Positions 16,699 through 25,808 are shown, counted from the first letter of the stretch. The stretch: DNA of 34,827 nucleotides from Mycoplasmatota bacterium (GCA_016342455.1 JAEIOE010000021.1:1-34827); one strand, 5' to 3'. Notes: generated by a model not told the origin, from the letters alone. Program-made: numbers and translations.

Positions 16699-18276
16699 TT
16701 ATTTTGCAATGTTTTGAGCACGAGTCTCTCTTATAACTGTAATTTTTATCGTTCCAGGATAGCTTAATTTTTCTTCAATTTGTTCTTTGATTTCTTTAGC
16801 AATTACATGTGTCTTCGCATCGTCAACCTCATTTGGTTTCACAATAACTCTAACTTCTCTACCTGCTTGAATAGCAAAGGCAGATTCTACACCCTTCACT
16901 TGAGAAGATATTTCTTCCAATTGTGATAAGCGATTTATGTAATTTTCTAATGATTCAGATCTTGCTCCTGGTCTAGCGGCGCTTAATGCATCTGCTGCAG
17001 CTACTAATACGCCGATAATAGTAGTCGCTTCATGGTCTCCATGATGTGATTGAATTGCATCTAATACAGCTGGATGTTCACGGTATTTTTTAGCTAATGC
17101 GATACCAATTTCTACGTGTGAACCTTCCACTTCATGGTCAACTGCTTTACCGATATCATGTAGTAAACCAGCTCTTTTTGCGATAATTTCATTTTCACCT
17201 AACTCAGCTGCCATTTTTCCAGCTAGGAAAGCAGTCTCAATTGAGTGTTTTAAAGCGTTTTGGCCATATGATGTTCTAAAGTTTAGTCTACCAAGTAATT
17301 TTGTTAAGTCAGGATGAATCTTACCAATACCCGTTTCGAATACGGCTTCATCTCCTTTGTCTCTAATAAATTGATCAACTTCAACTCTTGTTTTTTCTAC
17401 GATTTCTTCAATTCTAGCTGGATGAATTCTTCCATCTGAAATTAAAGTTTCTAATGCTTTCTTGGCAATTTCTCTTCTTATCGGATCAAATCCAGATAAT
17501 ACGACAGCCTCTGGTGTATCGTCAACAATTAAGTCAACTCCAGTTAAGGCTTCGATTGCACGAATGTTTCTTCCTTCTCTACCGATAATACGACCTTTCA
17601 TTTCGTCGTTTGGTAAAGTAACAACTGAAACTGTTGTTTCAGCAGTAACGTCTTGAGCATATTTTTGGATTGCATCTGAAATAATTTCTCTAGAACGTTT
17701 TTGAGCATCTGATTTAGCTTGTTCCTCTTCATCTCTTAAGTAACGGTCTATTTCTTCAGCCATGTCTACTTCAACACGTTTCATAATAATATCGCGAGCG
17801 TCTTGCTCGGATAAGTTTGCAATTTCTAAAAGTTTAGTGTTTTGTTCGTTGATGATTTTTTCCAGTTCATAGTTCTTTTCGTCAATTGCGGATTTTCGAT
17901 TGTCTAAGATCTCTTCTTTTCGGTCTAAATTAACTTCACGTCTATCTAAGTTGCTAGATCTACGTTCTAATAATTCATCACGTTGATGCATTTTGTTCTC
18001 ACGAACAAGATGATCTTCCTTCTTTTCTTTTAATAGTTTATCATTTGCTTGATTTAAAATAAAGATTTCTTGTTTTGCTTCTAAAAGTCTCTCTTTTTTA
18101 ATTCTTTCCGCTTGAGAAGTAGCATTGTCAATGATACCTTGTGATTTATTTTTTGCAGTTTGAAAACCTTTTTCAACTACTCTTACTCTTAAAATAAAAC
18201 CAACTAATACCCCAATTGCTAGAGCTAACACACTGGAAATAACAACTTCAACTACACTAATTGCAGCGAATAACAT
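16699..18276 (-). CDS. rny: Ribonuclease Y
   Basis: RNase Y is the membrane-bound endoribonuclease that starts mRNA decay in many Gram-positives. The 525-residue protein has an N-terminal membrane helix (about 5-28), a long charged coiled coil (about 35-200), a KH RNA-binding domain (around [15 protein letters not shown]) and an HD catalytic domain ([12 protein letters not shown] for the HD pair). Length is normal. The ATG follows AGGAG. It has its own consensus-like promoter and a strong terminator, so it can be a single-gene unit, with partial readthrough into NUDIX-ymdB-miaB. Bacillus has recA, rny and ymdB in the same order. Confidence 0.97.
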   Translation of the reverse strand: MLFAAISVVEVVISSVLALAIGVLVGFILRVRVVEKGFQTAKNKSQGIIDNATSQAERIKKERLLEAKQEIFILNQANDKLLKEKKEDHLVRENKMHQRDELLERRSSNLDRREVNLDRKEEILDNRKSAIDEKNYELEKIINEQNTKLLEIANLSEQDARDIIMKRVEVDMAEEIDRYLRDEEEQAKSDAQKRSREIISDAIQKYAQDVTAETTVSVVTLPNDEMKGRIIGREGRNIRAIEALTGVDLIVDDTPEAVVLSGFDPIRREIAKKALETLISDGRIHPARIEEIVEKTRVEVDQFIRDKGDEAVFETGIGKIHPDLTKLLGRLNFRTSYGQNALKHSIETAFLAGKMAAELGENEIIAKRAGLLHDIGKAVDHEVEGSHVEIGIALAKKYREHPAVLDAIQSHHGDHEATTIIGVLVAAADALSAARPGARSESLENYINRLSQLEEISSQVKGVESAFAIQAGREVRVIVKPNEVDDAKTHVIAKEIKEQIEEKLSYPGTIKITVIRETRAQNIAK

Positions 18277-18361
18277 AATTATTATCTCCTTCTATTTTGT
18301 TTTGTTTTGAATATATATTTAAGTATGCTTTTTCATACGTATAAATACTTATTTCTCTATA

Positions 18362-18390
18362 ATTATATATTATATTTAGTATATAGTCAA
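18362..18390 (-). promoter_or_regulatory. Promoter of rny with an A+T-rich leader
   Basis: On the minus strand TTGACT (18385-18390), 17 bases, TATAAT (18362-18367). The 80-base leader that follows can form a GTATG/CATAC hairpin (18323-18338). An alternative AAGTAT/ATACTT pairing (18321-18350) would exclude it. No protein is encoded in the recA-rny gap. Confidence 0.85.
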
Positions 18391-18419
18391 AGATTTTTTA
18401 CTATTATCTTTTTAATTCA

Positions 18420-18449
18420 AAGAAAAAGAAAAGCCATTTCTGGATTTTC
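18420..18449 (-). terminator. Terminator of recA
   Basis: GAAAAGCCA (18428-18436) and TGGATTTTC (18441-18449) form a stem with one mismatch and a TTTC loop. On the minus strand a T-rich tract follows. It begins at the recA TAG stop. Confidence 0.8.
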
Positions 18450-19460
18450 CTATTTGTTAGCTATTTTTTCTCTTATTAATTTATTGATTTCTTCTTGTAA
18501 TTCAGGGTTTTCCAATAAATATTTCTTCACATTTTCACGACCTTGACCAATCTTATTATTATTATAAGAATACCAAGAACCTGATTTGTTAATTATCTCA
18601 TATTCAACACCTAAATCGCATATTTCTCCCACTTTAGAAATTCCTAGGCCAAAGACGATGTCGACTTCACATTTTTTGAAAGGAGCAGCTACTTTATTTT
18701 TCACAACTTTGATTCTCGCAACATTACCTACGATATCTGTACCTTCTTTAATTTGTTCTCCTCTACGGATTTCTAAACGTACTGATGAATAGAATTTTAA
18801 CGCTCTACCACCTGGTGTTACTTCTGGATTTCCAAACATAACTCCTACTTTTTCTCTAATTTGATTAATAAAGATAGCGATACAATTTGATTTAGATAAC
18901 GCTCCACTTAGTTTACGCATTGCTTGAGACATCAGTCTTGCTTGTAAGCCAACATGTGAATCACCCATTTCTCCTCTGATTTCAGCTTCTGGAACCAAAG
19001 CAGCTACCGAGTCAATTACTAATAAGTCAATTGCTCCTGAGCGGATTAATGCTTCAGTGATTTCTAATGCTTGTTCTCCCGTATCTGGTTGAGACAAGAT
19101 TAAGGTGTCGATATTCACACCTAAATTTCTTGCATAACCAGGGTCTAAGGCATGTTCAGCGTCAATAAAAGCTGCGTATCCACCAGCTCTTTGTGCTTCT
19201 GCTATTGCATGAAGCGCTAAAGTAGTTTTCCCACCAGATTCAGGTCCGTATATCTCAACGATTCTTCCTTTAGGGTAACCACCAACACCTAATGCTGCGT
19301 CTAAAGAAATAGAACCAGTTGAAATTGTTTCGATGTCAACGATATTAACATCTCCTAAAACCATTATTGATCCTTTTCCATATTCTTTTTCGATATTTTT
19401 AAGTGCTATTTCTAAATTTTTCTCTCTTGTTGAATTTTTTGCTATTGTTGTTTTATCCAT
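18450..19460 (-). CDS. recA: Recombinase RecA
   Basis: RecA forms ATP-dependent filaments on single-stranded DNA, drives strand exchange and triggers the SOS response where one exists. The 336-residue protein has Walker A GPESGGKT (72-79), Walker [13 protein letters not shown], the L1/L2 region with [24 protein letters not shown], and a C-terminal domain that ends in lysines. The usual Walker A is GPESSGKT; the Ser-to-Gly change keeps the GxxxxGKT pattern and should be tolerated. The ATG follows a strong AGGAGG, with a bulged hairpin directly upstream of it. No Bacillus-type LexA box was seen. AddAB, which loads RecA onto broken ends, is encoded 10 kb away. The stop is TAG. Confidence 0.98.
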   Translation of the reverse strand: MDKTTIAKNSTREKNLEIALKNIEKEYGKGSIMVLGDVNIVDIETISTGSISLDAALGVGGYPKGRIVEIYGPESGGKTTLALHAIAEAQRAGGYAAFIDAEHALDPGYARNLGVNIDTLILSQPDTGEQALEITEALIRSGAIDLLVIDSVAALVPEAEIRGEMGDSHVGLQARLMSQAMRKLSGALSKSNCIAIFINQIREKVGVMFGNPEVTPGGRALKFYSSVRLEIRRGEQIKEGTDIVGNVARIKVVKNKVAAPFKKCEVDIVFGLGISKVGEICDLGVEYEIINKSGSWYSYNNNKIGQGRENVKKYLLENPELQEEINKLIREKIANK

Positions 19461-19472
19461 ACAGCCCTCCTG

Positions 19473-19501
19473 ACCGTGTACCTATGATAAATAGTACCGG
19501 T
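19473..19501 (-). promoter_or_regulatory. Bulged hairpin in the recA leader, next to the Shine-Dalgarno site
   Basis: ACCG-GTAC-TAT pairs with ATA-GTAC-CGGT around the loop, with two single-base bulges (19477 and 19482), giving 11 pairs. No U-run follows, so it is not a terminator. It sits two bases from the AGGAGG of recA in the 57-base gap after pgsA. It could be an operator or an RNA control element; function is unknown. Confidence 0.5.
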
Positions 19502-19517
19502 TGCTTTAATTAATTCT

Positions 19518-20099
19518 TTAAATTTCTTTTAAAATAAATTCTTTGTTCTTGATAAAATAATCAAGTCCAGACCATAAAGTCATAAATACAGATAATGATA
19601 TTAACACAATACCAATTATATTAATGACTCCCATATCCAAAGGCATAATAAATAGATAGTACATAATTGTTACCATAGTCAACGCAGTTTTATACTTACC
19701 TAATTTAGATGCATGAAGAATTTTTCCTTCTCCAACCGCTACTAGACGAATAGAAGTTACGATTAACTCTCTCGCCAGGATAACGAATACTATCCAGAAA
19801 GGCATCCACATTGTTTGGGTTCCTAAATAATTTCCTGTATATAAATCACTTAGAATCATCAATGTTCCTAAAACTAATAACTTATCTGCTAAGGGATCCA
19901 TAAATTTACCAAAAGTAGTTACGATATTTCTTTTTCTAGCAATGTAGCCATCAAAAAAATCAGTTACCGAAGCTAATGTAAACAATACTCCTATTATCAG
20001 TAAAGTTGAGTCTCCGATAGCTTGTCTTAAGAAATATAGTATAAAGATTACCGGAATACAAATCATTCTCATTACTGTTAATTTATTTGGTAAATTCAT
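19518..20099 (-). CDS. pgsA: CDP-diacylglycerol-glycerol-3-phosphate 3-phosphatidyltransferase
   Basis: PgsA makes phosphatidylglycerol-phosphate from CDP-diacylglycerol and glycerol-3-phosphate in the membrane, the committed step to phosphatidylglycerol and cardiolipin. The CDP-alcohol phosphotransferase motif is complete: DGYIAR, then G eight residues on, then D and D at the spacing DG-x2-AR-x8-G-x3-D-x3-D. About five or six membrane segments are visible. I place the start at ATG 20099 (193 residues, opening MNLPNKLTVMR like the Bacillus protein) with GAGAG upstream. An ATG eight codons earlier (20123) lacks a ribosome site. In Bacillus cinA lies between pgsA and recA; here only 57 bases do. 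Confidence 0.95.
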   Translation of the reverse strand: MNLPNKLTVMRMICIPVIFILYFLRQAIGDSTLLIIGVLFTLASVTDFFDGYIARKRNIVTTFGKFMDPLADKLLVLGTLMILSDLYTGNYLGTQTMWMPFWIVFVILARELIVTSIRLVAVGEGKILHASKLGKYKTALTMVTIMYYLFIMPLDMGVINIIGIVLISLSVFMTLWSGLDYFIKNKEFILKEI

Positions 20100-20157
20100 C
20101 AGGTTTCTCTCTTTCTTAAACATTTAAATAAATCAAATTATGTCAATTAAATACAGA

Positions 20158-20889
20158 TTATTCTGCTGATGGCATCAATACGTTATGATATACATCCTGT
20201 ACATCATCAAGTTCATCTGTCATATCTAAGAATTTTTGTAATTTTGCTAAATGATCTTCATCTAATTCAATATAATCATTTGGAATATATGCCACTTGGT
20301 CTTCAAAGAATTCAAGTTCTTTTCCTGTTGCTACTAAAGTATCTTTGATATGATCTAAATCACCTGGTTCTCCTGTGATGATTACTACATCTTCATCTGA
20401 TTCTATATCCGTTACTTCACAATCATTCATCATTAATGCTTCTAAGGCTTCATCTTCTGTTAAACCTGAGAAACTAAGTCTTGAACAATAGTTATATAAA
20501 TATGATACAGAACCTGCTACACCAATATTACCACCAGTTTTTGTAAAGCAACTTCTTACTTCACCAAAAGTACGGTTTACGTTGTCTGTTAAACAATCAA
20601 CAATAAGTGTACATCCACCTGGTCCATAACCTTCATATTTCGTTGGAGCATAATCTTCTCCAGCTCCTGCTGTTGTTGACTTCTTAATATTTCTATTAAT
20701 TACATCTCCTGGTACTTGTGCTTGTTTGGCGCGATCAATAATTCTTTTAAGTGTTAAGTTGCTATCTGGATCCGGGCCGCCTTGTTTTGCTGCCATATAA
20801 ATTTCTTTACCAAACTTTGAATATATTTTTGATTTCTTTAAACTGGTTTTCTCCATTTTTGATGCTCTTACTTCATGTGCTCTTCCCAT
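20158..20889 (-). CDS. yebC: YebC/TACO1-family protein
   Basis: The 243-residue protein belongs to the YebC/PmpR/TACO1 family; its opening (MGRAHEVRASKMEKTSLKKSK, trimmed to MGRAHEVRASKM here) marks the YeeN/YeeI (YebC2) branch. The family was long annotated as a transcriptional regulator. Recent work on TACO1, YebC and YebC2 points to a ribosome-associated factor that relieves stalling, notably at proline runs. The GPGG segment and three-domain length are normal. ATG 20889 follows AGGTGA; an upstream GTG is less well placed. It lies 13 bases after cvfB and 58 bases before pgsA, probably in one operon with them. Confidence 0.92.
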   Translation of the reverse strand: MGRAHEVRASKMEKTSLKKSKIYSKFGKEIYMAAKQGGPDPDSNLTLKRIIDRAKQAQVPGDVINRNIKKSTTAGAGEDYAPTKYEGYGPGGCTLIVDCLTDNVNRTFGEVRSCFTKTGGNIGVAGSVSYLYNYCSRLSFSGLTEDEALEALMMNDCEVTDIESDEDVVIITGEPGDLDHIKDTLVATGKELEFFEDQVAYIPNDYIELDEDHLAKLQKFLDMTDELDDVQDVYHNVLMPSAE

Positions 20890-20902
20890 TATATTCACCT
20901 AC

Positions 20903-21745
20903 TTATATTTTTTTAGTTTTATTTTTTTCTAATTCTACTTTTTTAGCTTTATATAATGATCCTAAAGCTCTTTTAAATGCTGATTTAGACATATGGAAGG
21001 TTTGATAGATAATATCAGGTGAAGATTTATCGGTTAACACCATCTCTCCATCATTATCTTCTAAATACTCTAAGATTCTTAAAGCGTCTTCTTCTAGCAT
21101 TACTTCTTTTTGTTCAATTAATGTAGCTGTGTATTCGCCGCTAGGGTTTCTTTTTAATATTTTCGGTTCGCAAAACTCACCAATACGATAATCTTCACGG
21201 AAATTATTTGAATGAACGAAGATTTCATCACCTGCTTCAGAATAAGCAACTAATCCATTTTCAATAAGAAACATAACGTAGGCTCCTACTGTCGCTCCCT
21301 CAACTAATGCTTCTCTATCAGGAAATTCATCTGTAATTTGTTTTCTACCTACAATATGTCCAAATAACTTTTCACCTTTTGAAATCATTTTAACAAACAT
21401 TTTATCGCTAACTTGAGGCCATTTGTTTTTGTTAATGGGTAAGTCATCATAACTTACCATTAAGTCTTTAATCATACCATAATACAAAAATGCACCGTAT
21501 CTGTGTCCAATTTCAACTACCTCTAGTAGTTTTACTTCGCCTAACATGATAAGCGGTTCTTGGGTTGATGCGGTTTTTCTACCTTGATTGTCTACATATA
21601 AAAAGACGTCAATTTCCTCATTTTCTAAATAAGGCTTTTTGGCTTCTTTTTTATGTAAAAATACTTCTTCAACCCCATCTGTCAACAAATATGATATATC
21701 TGTTTCTCTAAGGATTTTAAGCGTATTTATTTTTCCTATTTCCAT
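20903..21745 (-). CDS. cvfB: CvfB-family S1-like RNA-binding protein
   Basis: The 280-residue protein matches the CvfB/YitL family. It has tandem S1-like OB folds (first about 1-65, second about 68-140 with GEVKLLEVVEIGHRYGAFL, a third about 145-210) and a C-terminal winged-helix segment (about 220-275; YLEDNDGEMVLTDKSSPD then MSKSAFKRALGSLYK). In Staphylococcus aureus CvfB binds RNA and affects virulence gene expression; in other species its role is poorly known. ATG follows GAGGTG. Its promoter is an extended -10 that touches the terminator of the gene upstream. It is the first gene of cvfB-yebC-pgsA-recA. Confidence 0.88.
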   Translation of the reverse strand: MEIGKINTLKILRETDISYLLTDGVEEVFLHKKEAKKPYLENEEIDVFLYVDNQGRKTASTQEPLIMLGEVKLLEVVEIGHRYGAFLYYGMIKDLMVSYDDLPINKNKWPQVSDKMFVKMISKGEKLFGHIVGRKQITDEFPDREALVEGATVGAYVMFLIENGLVAYSEAGDEIFVHSNNFREDYRIGEFCEPKILKRNPSGEYTATLIEQKEVMLEEDALRILEYLEDNDGEMVLTDKSSPDIIYQTFHMSKSAFKRALGSLYKAKKVELEKNKTKKI

Positions 21746-21773
21746 TTAAACACCTCAAAACTTATACTGAAAT

Positions 21774-21782
21774 ATTATACCA
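21774..21782 (-). promoter_or_regulatory. Extended -10 promoter of cvfB
   Basis: TGGTATAAT on the minus strand, about 30 bases before the cvfB start. Its -35 region falls in the T-run and stem of the upstream terminator and shows no clear match. Confidence 0.6.
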
Positions 21783-21820
21783 AAAAAAAAGAGATAAGTC
21801 TAGAAATGTTGGCTTATCTC
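21782..21820 (-). terminator. Terminator of the beta-lactamase-like gene
   Basis: GAGATAAG (21791-21798) and CTTATCTC (21813-21820) form a perfect 8-bp stem with a 14-base loop. Nine T follow on the minus strand. It lies 14 bases past the stop codon. Confidence 0.88.
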
Positions 21821-21834
21821 GTATTATTTTAACT

Positions 21835-22878
21835 TTATTTGTTTTCTTTTTCTAATTCTATCAATTTATGAGAGTGACTTTTGAATCTTCTTGTAAAATC
21901 TCTCAATGAAAATTCGTTTAATTTATAGCCAGATTTCGTTGCTTTAAGCACAAAGTCTTCAAATAAATATAGTATCTTTCTCTCTTCATTTGCTTTACAA
22001 ACAAAGACTAAGTTAAATTCTTTATTGATAACAACGTGTTGAGACAAATATCCAGTACATCTGAAATCTCCAAATGAATTCATCCAAAATTGGTAACCAT
22101 AACCAAATTTATCATAATCGTTTTCTTGATTATCAGTTTTGATTTGTAAAGAAGTTGCTGCTTTTAAGTAATCTCTAGAAACGACTTGTAAGCCATCCCA
22201 ATTACCATCATTTAGTAATAGTAATCCAAATCTAGCCAAGTCATGACTAGAAACTTGTAAGCCTGTAGCTCCTAAGCTAATTCCATTTACTGCACGCCAA
22301 ACTGGTTTTTCCATAGCAATAACTTTATATAGATTTTCATTTAAGAAATCGTTCAAAGAGTTACCTGTAACCTTAGTCACTATCGCTGATAACATAAAAC
22401 TAGCGAAGTTATTATACATAAAAGTCTCACCAGGTTTTGAAGTCAATGCTTGATTAAAAAATACTTCAAAGAAATTACTATCTGGATTTAAATTAGGAAA
22501 AGCATCTTCTGCTTGACCTACAGACATGGTTAATAAATGCTTTACTTTTAACGCTTCATATTCAGGTAAATAATTTTTTACTTCATTCTTAAAGAAAAAT
22601 AACACATAATCTTCTAAGTTTAACAATGACCTATCTAAGAGAATACCTATTGCGATACTAAGAAAAGATTTCGATACAGAATAAACTTCATCTCTTGTAT
22701 CTTCCGTATAACCTTCTGCCTCAGCATGAAAGACTTTAGATCCATTTCTTACTAAAAGCAGGGAATGGATATTAAATTTTTCTTTTTCAATCTCGTTAAA
22801 TAAGTCCACTAATATTCCTTTGTCTAAATTAGCATCCTTAACAGACGCTTTGTTGAATTCTTGTTTGGGAAAAACCAT
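21835..22878 (-). CDS. Serine beta-lactamase-family hydrolase
   Basis: The 347-residue protein has the class C beta-lactamase/DD-peptidase fold. Ser67-x-x-Lys70 (YSVSKSF) is the nucleophile motif, Tyr155-x-Asn157 (MYNNF) the second, and the CTGYLSQHVVI segment replaces the usual KTG strand. There is no signal peptide or lipobox, so it is probably cytoplasmic. Relatives act as esterases, peptidases or amidases; true beta-lactamase activity is not implied. GAGGAGG precedes ATG 22878; the frame is open further upstream to 22941 but that would overlap the previous gene and the promoter. It has its own promoter and terminator. Confidence 0.88.
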   Translation of the reverse strand: MVFPKQEFNKASVKDANLDKGILVDLFNEIEKEKFNIHSLLLVRNGSKVFHAEAEGYTEDTRDEVYSVSKSFLSIAIGILLDRSLLNLEDYVLFFFKNEVKNYLPEYEALKVKHLLTMSVGQAEDAFPNLNPDSNFFEVFFNQALTSKPGETFMYNNFASFMLSAIVTKVTGNSLNDFLNENLYKVIAMEKPVWRAVNGISLGATGLQVSSHDLARFGLLLLNDGNWDGLQVVSRDYLKAATSLQIKTDNQENDYDKFGYGYQFWMNSFGDFRCTGYLSQHVVINKEFNLVFVCKANEERKILYLFEDFVLKATKSGYKLNEFSLRDFTRRFKSHSHKLIELEKENK

Positions 22879-22903
22879 ATTTGCCTCCTCTATTTTTTTT
22901 AAA

Positions 22904-22912
22904 ATTATATCA
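22904..22912 (-). promoter_or_regulatory. Extended -10 promoter of the beta-lactamase-like gene
   Basis: TGATATAAT on the minus strand, about 26 bases before the start and just after the stop of the M20 peptidase gene. No convincing -35 is present. Confidence 0.65.
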
Positions 22913-22924
22913 TAGTTTTTTGAG

Positions 22925-24364
22925 TTATTTGTGTTGAACAATAAAATCTTTGTAAAATCTTTTTGCTTCTGTTAAAGCAGTTTTTTTGATTGATTCGTTC
23001 TTACCATGCATTTTTGATAATTCCTTATTGTTTAGTCTTACAGGTGAGAATCTAAAAGCAGATTCTGTTATCTCAGAAAAGAATCTACAATCTGTACCAC
23101 CTAACATAATGTAAGGACTAGCAACTGCATCAGGGTAGTTCTTAGCAATGATTTCTAAAAGATACTTGTAAGCTGCATTTGATGTGCTAGAGATCGGAGA
23201 AGAATCTCTTCTTTCTGTAATCAAAGCTTCAATGTCAAATTTAGCTGCTAACTTTTTCATTACTTCAAACGATTCATCTACATCTTGGAAGGGTTGAGTT
23301 CTTAAATTCGCTATCACATACGCTTCTGAAGGTATCACATTTTCAGCGTTTGAGCCTTTACACATCGTGAAAGCGATAGTTGTTGATAACAACGCTCTAC
23401 CATAAGAGTTAAGCATTGGTAGTAACGCAGTGATCAATGGTTTAAATAACCAGAAATTTCCAAATAAGAAACGATAGCCAAAACTCATTCTTGGAGCCGC
23501 TTTCTTAAAGATATCAGCCACCTCTGGCAACATCTTTGTTTTCATAGGGAAGTTCTTTTCACATTCCGTAATAAAAGCCGCCAGTCTTGCTATCGGACTA
23601 TTTTTAGGAGGCGTTGAAGAATGTCCGCCTTTACTTCTCGCTGTCAAACGAATATTACAATAGCCTTTTTCAATCACTCCAATCATTGCCATTGGAGTTT
23701 TTACAGACGGTAAGGAATCACTAACAATAGCGCCACCTTCATCTAAAACGATATACGGTTTTACTCCGTTTTTCTTTAAATACTCCACAGACTTTAAAGC
23801 ACCGTCTCCAGAAATTTCTTCATCCGTAGCTGATGAGATATAGATATCTTGTTCCGGTACGAAACCATCCCTTATCAATTCGTCACAAGCTTTAAAGAAC
23901 GCATACAAAGTAGACTTTGTATCTAAAGTACCTCTACCATAAATCTCTGTATCAGTAACTTTACCTGAGAAAGGTTCAAATTCCCAATCATCCGCATTCG
24001 CAGGCACGACATCTTGATGAGCCATTAACACCATTGGTTTTGCATCTGACTTACCAGTCCATTTAAATAATAAAGAACCTCCATCAAAAACCTTTCTATC
24101 CATTATCCTAAAAACATTGGGAAACAGTTCTTCCATTACTTTATGAAGTTCTTTAAACTTTCCAATATTATCTAATTCTTTTTGATAAGATATGGTATCT
24201 ATTTGAATCATTCTACTAAATTCGTTAGCAAAGATTTCTCTTTCTATAGGATCATCTTCTAAAGGGAGCTCCAATTTAGATCTATCTTTTATAATAATTG
24301 TATTTACGAAAGCAGCCAATAACAATGCTGCAATTAATCCTAATATAATATATAAAACTATCAT
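22925..24364 (-). CDS. Membrane-anchored M20 metallopeptidase (PM20D1/carboxypeptidase S-like)
   Basis: The 479-residue protein has an N-terminal membrane helix (about 2-21), then an M20 di-zinc catalytic domain and lid domain. Expected ligands are His116 and Asp118 (AHQDVVP), Asp148 (GRGTLDTK), Glu182/Glu183 (DEEISG), Asp208 (VLDEGG) and the C-terminal His of KMHGKN. Length and the GGHSSTPP lid motif fit the carboxypeptidase S/PM20D1 branch, whose members cut peptides or N-acyl amino acids. GGAGG lies 5 bases before ATG 24364; the TTG one codon earlier is less likely. It follows two membrane proteins by 9 bases, suggesting that uptake and hydrolysis of one substrate are linked. Confidence 0.9.
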   Translation of the reverse strand: MIVLYIILGLIAALLLAAFVNTIIIKDRSKLELPLEDDPIEREIFANEFSRMIQIDTISYQKELDNIGKFKELHKVMEELFPNVFRIMDRKVFDGGSLLFKWTGKSDAKPMVLMAHQDVVPANADDWEFEPFSGKVTDTEIYGRGTLDTKSTLYAFFKACDELIRDGFVPEQDIYISSATDEEISGDGALKSVEYLKKNGVKPYIVLDEGGAIVSDSLPSVKTPMAMIGVIEKGYCNIRLTARSKGGHSSTPPKNSPIARLAAFITECEKNFPMKTKMLPEVADIFKKAAPRMSFGYRFLFGNFWLFKPLITALLPMLNSYGRALLSTTIAFTMCKGSNAENVIPSEAYVIANLRTQPFQDVDESFEVMKKLAAKFDIEALITERRDSSPISSTSNAAYKYLLEIIAKNYPDAVASPYIMLGGTDCRFFSEITESAFRFSPVRLNNKELSKMHGKNESIKKTALTEAKRFYKDFIVQHK

Positions 24365-24373
24365 CAAAACCTC

Positions 24374-25036
24374 CTACACTAATTTTTTATCAAATAACAC
24401 TTTAGAAACAACTATAGTAACTATCGCTGCTAATAAAATAGTAATCATCATATTTGCAATAATAAATTCTGGTGCTACAAATGCTAAAATCACAACAAAC
24501 ACAAGCGGTGCTATCGTTAATTTTAAATTACCCTTGAAGTATTTATATCCTAAAGCACCAAATAAAGCTGAAATGACCCAATTAAATGCAGGAGCTAATA
24601 CTTCACTTTGTAGAATTGGAGTTAAAGGAATTAACATCACAACTCCTAAAGATAAAATTAATACAGTAGTAATCGACGAAAAAGCAACTGCTAAGGCTGA
24701 AATAACTTCATTTTCATCCGTACCTATCTTCGTTCCACATAATTCAGTAGCGTTCATCACACAAGGTACTTTTAAATTCACAAGGTTCCCTGTTATAAAA
24801 GCCAAATAAGTAGCTGAAGTTCCTAATAATGGAGAATAAGTCATCATTTCAATTGCTCCGCCAGGTAAGAAAATAATAGATAAAGCTAATACTCCGGTAA
24901 ACAATTGGCTAAGATTAGGTGCTACACCTGTAATAAGCCAGATCATTACTGGAGCTAAGAACATCACACAGATACCCATGATAGTAAATAACTTACCATA
25001 TTTATGCATTTCATTTCTATAAGTAGAATTATTCAT
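24374..25036 (-). CDS. Multi-pass membrane protein paired with a DUF5058-like protein
   Basis: I do not recognise a named function. The 220-residue product has about six hydrophobic segments (roughly 17-40, 45-62, 68-90, 112-138, 145-165, 178-215). A loop between the third and fourth contains MNATELCGTKIGTDENEV, which may be conserved because it is the only long polar stretch. Its ATG shares bases with the stop of the upstream gene (TAATG), and GGAGG lies 10 bases before it, so the two are tightly coupled. The frame is open upstream to 25120, but those 28 codons lie inside the other gene. Together they look like a two-subunit membrane transporter serving the M20 peptidase; this is inference. 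Confidence 0.75.
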   Translation of the reverse strand: MNNSTYRNEMHKYGKLFTIMGICVMFLAPVMIWLITGVAPNLSQLFTGVLALSIIFLPGGAIEMMTYSPLLGTSATYLAFITGNLVNLKVPCVMNATELCGTKIGTDENEVISALAVAFSSITTVLILSLGVVMLIPLTPILQSEVLAPAFNWVISALFGALGYKYFKGNLKLTIAPLVFVVILAFVAPEFIIANMMITILLAAIVTIVVSKVLFDKKLV

Positions 25037-25785
25037 TAGTAGATACCTCCTAATCCTAGAAGCACAGCGGAAGTCATCCCAATTAACATCGATAAGGTCA
25101 ACTGAAAGTTTTCTAACCACTTCACACTTTTCTTATTCACTAAGAAATCAAATCCCATCATCGAGAGAAACGATACCACGAAAACAACCAAAGGAACATA
25201 GGTACTTCCATTTTCTGAATTATTAACTATTCTAGAAAATGCTTCTCCAAAATAAGCAGCTATCAACCCAATAAATACAGATTGAAATAATAAAGGCCCA
25301 AAGCTTCTTCCCTCTTTTTTCGTAGCTTTATCAACCACTTTAGCTTGATATTTTTTAAAGAAGAATAAAGTAAATAAACTTCCCCAAACAATAGCTATCG
25401 TCATCGTAAAAGCAATTGTTACAAAATTTTCAACTGTCATAGTCGCAGCTGTTACATCACCAACGGCTGTATCAACTGCCAATAATTCATAATGCAAAGC
25501 TCCTAACACTGATAAACGAATCCAAGGCAGTGCAATACCTAGTAAACCAGACATTGTAATAACCCCAATAAAGATACCGATAGAAGGTAGAATACTAAAA
25601 CTTACTGAAGAAATTACCGCCTTTTTAATACTTTCCTTTTCCATCCCTAATTCTTTTGAATGCTTATAGGCTTTATAAGCAAAAAATAAAGAACCACAAA
25701 TGATAAATATTGTTACAAATGCGCCAATGCCATAAAGCCACCATGCACCCCTAACCTCTGTAATTGTAATTGCATTAAACATCAT
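25036..25785 (-). CDS. DUF5058-like multi-pass membrane protein
   Basis: The roughly 249-residue product has about seven hydrophobic segments and resembles proteins annotated DUF5058, whose function is unknown. Visible features are an N-terminal segment after WWLYGIGAF, a conserved-looking run around SFSILPSIGIFIGVITMSG, the LPWIRLSVLGALHYEL loop, and a short polar region before the last two segments. Of several ATG codons I favour 25785, because AGAGG lies 9 bases upstream; 25794 would touch the ribosome site. It is the first gene of a three-gene operon with the next membrane protein and the M20 peptidase. The SVLGALHYELLA stretch is the best seed for a family search. Confidence 0.75.
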   Translation of the reverse strand: MMFNAITITEVRGAWWLYGIGAFVTIFIICGSLFFAYKAYKHSKELGMEKESIKKAVISSVSFSILPSIGIFIGVITMSGLLGIALPWIRLSVLGALHYELLAVDTAVGDVTAATMTVENFVTIAFTMTIAIVWGSLFTLFFFKKYQAKVVDKATKKEGRSFGPLLFQSVFIGLIAAYFGEAFSRIVNNSENGSTYVPLVVFVVSFLSMMGFDFLVNKKSVKWLENFQLTLSMLIGMTSAVLLGLGGIY

Positions 25786-25808
25786 TTTCATCATCCTCTC
25801 TTGATACT

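Noticed and set aside
21835-22878. Antibiotic-resistance beta-lactamase
   Set aside because: The SxxK fold is shared by many esterases and peptidases; there is no export signal and no KTG motif, so resistance cannot be claimed.
25037-25120. 28-codon N-terminal extension of the second membrane protein
   Set aside because: It lies wholly within the DUF5058-like gene in another frame, while ATG 25036 has GGAGG and a TAATG junction.
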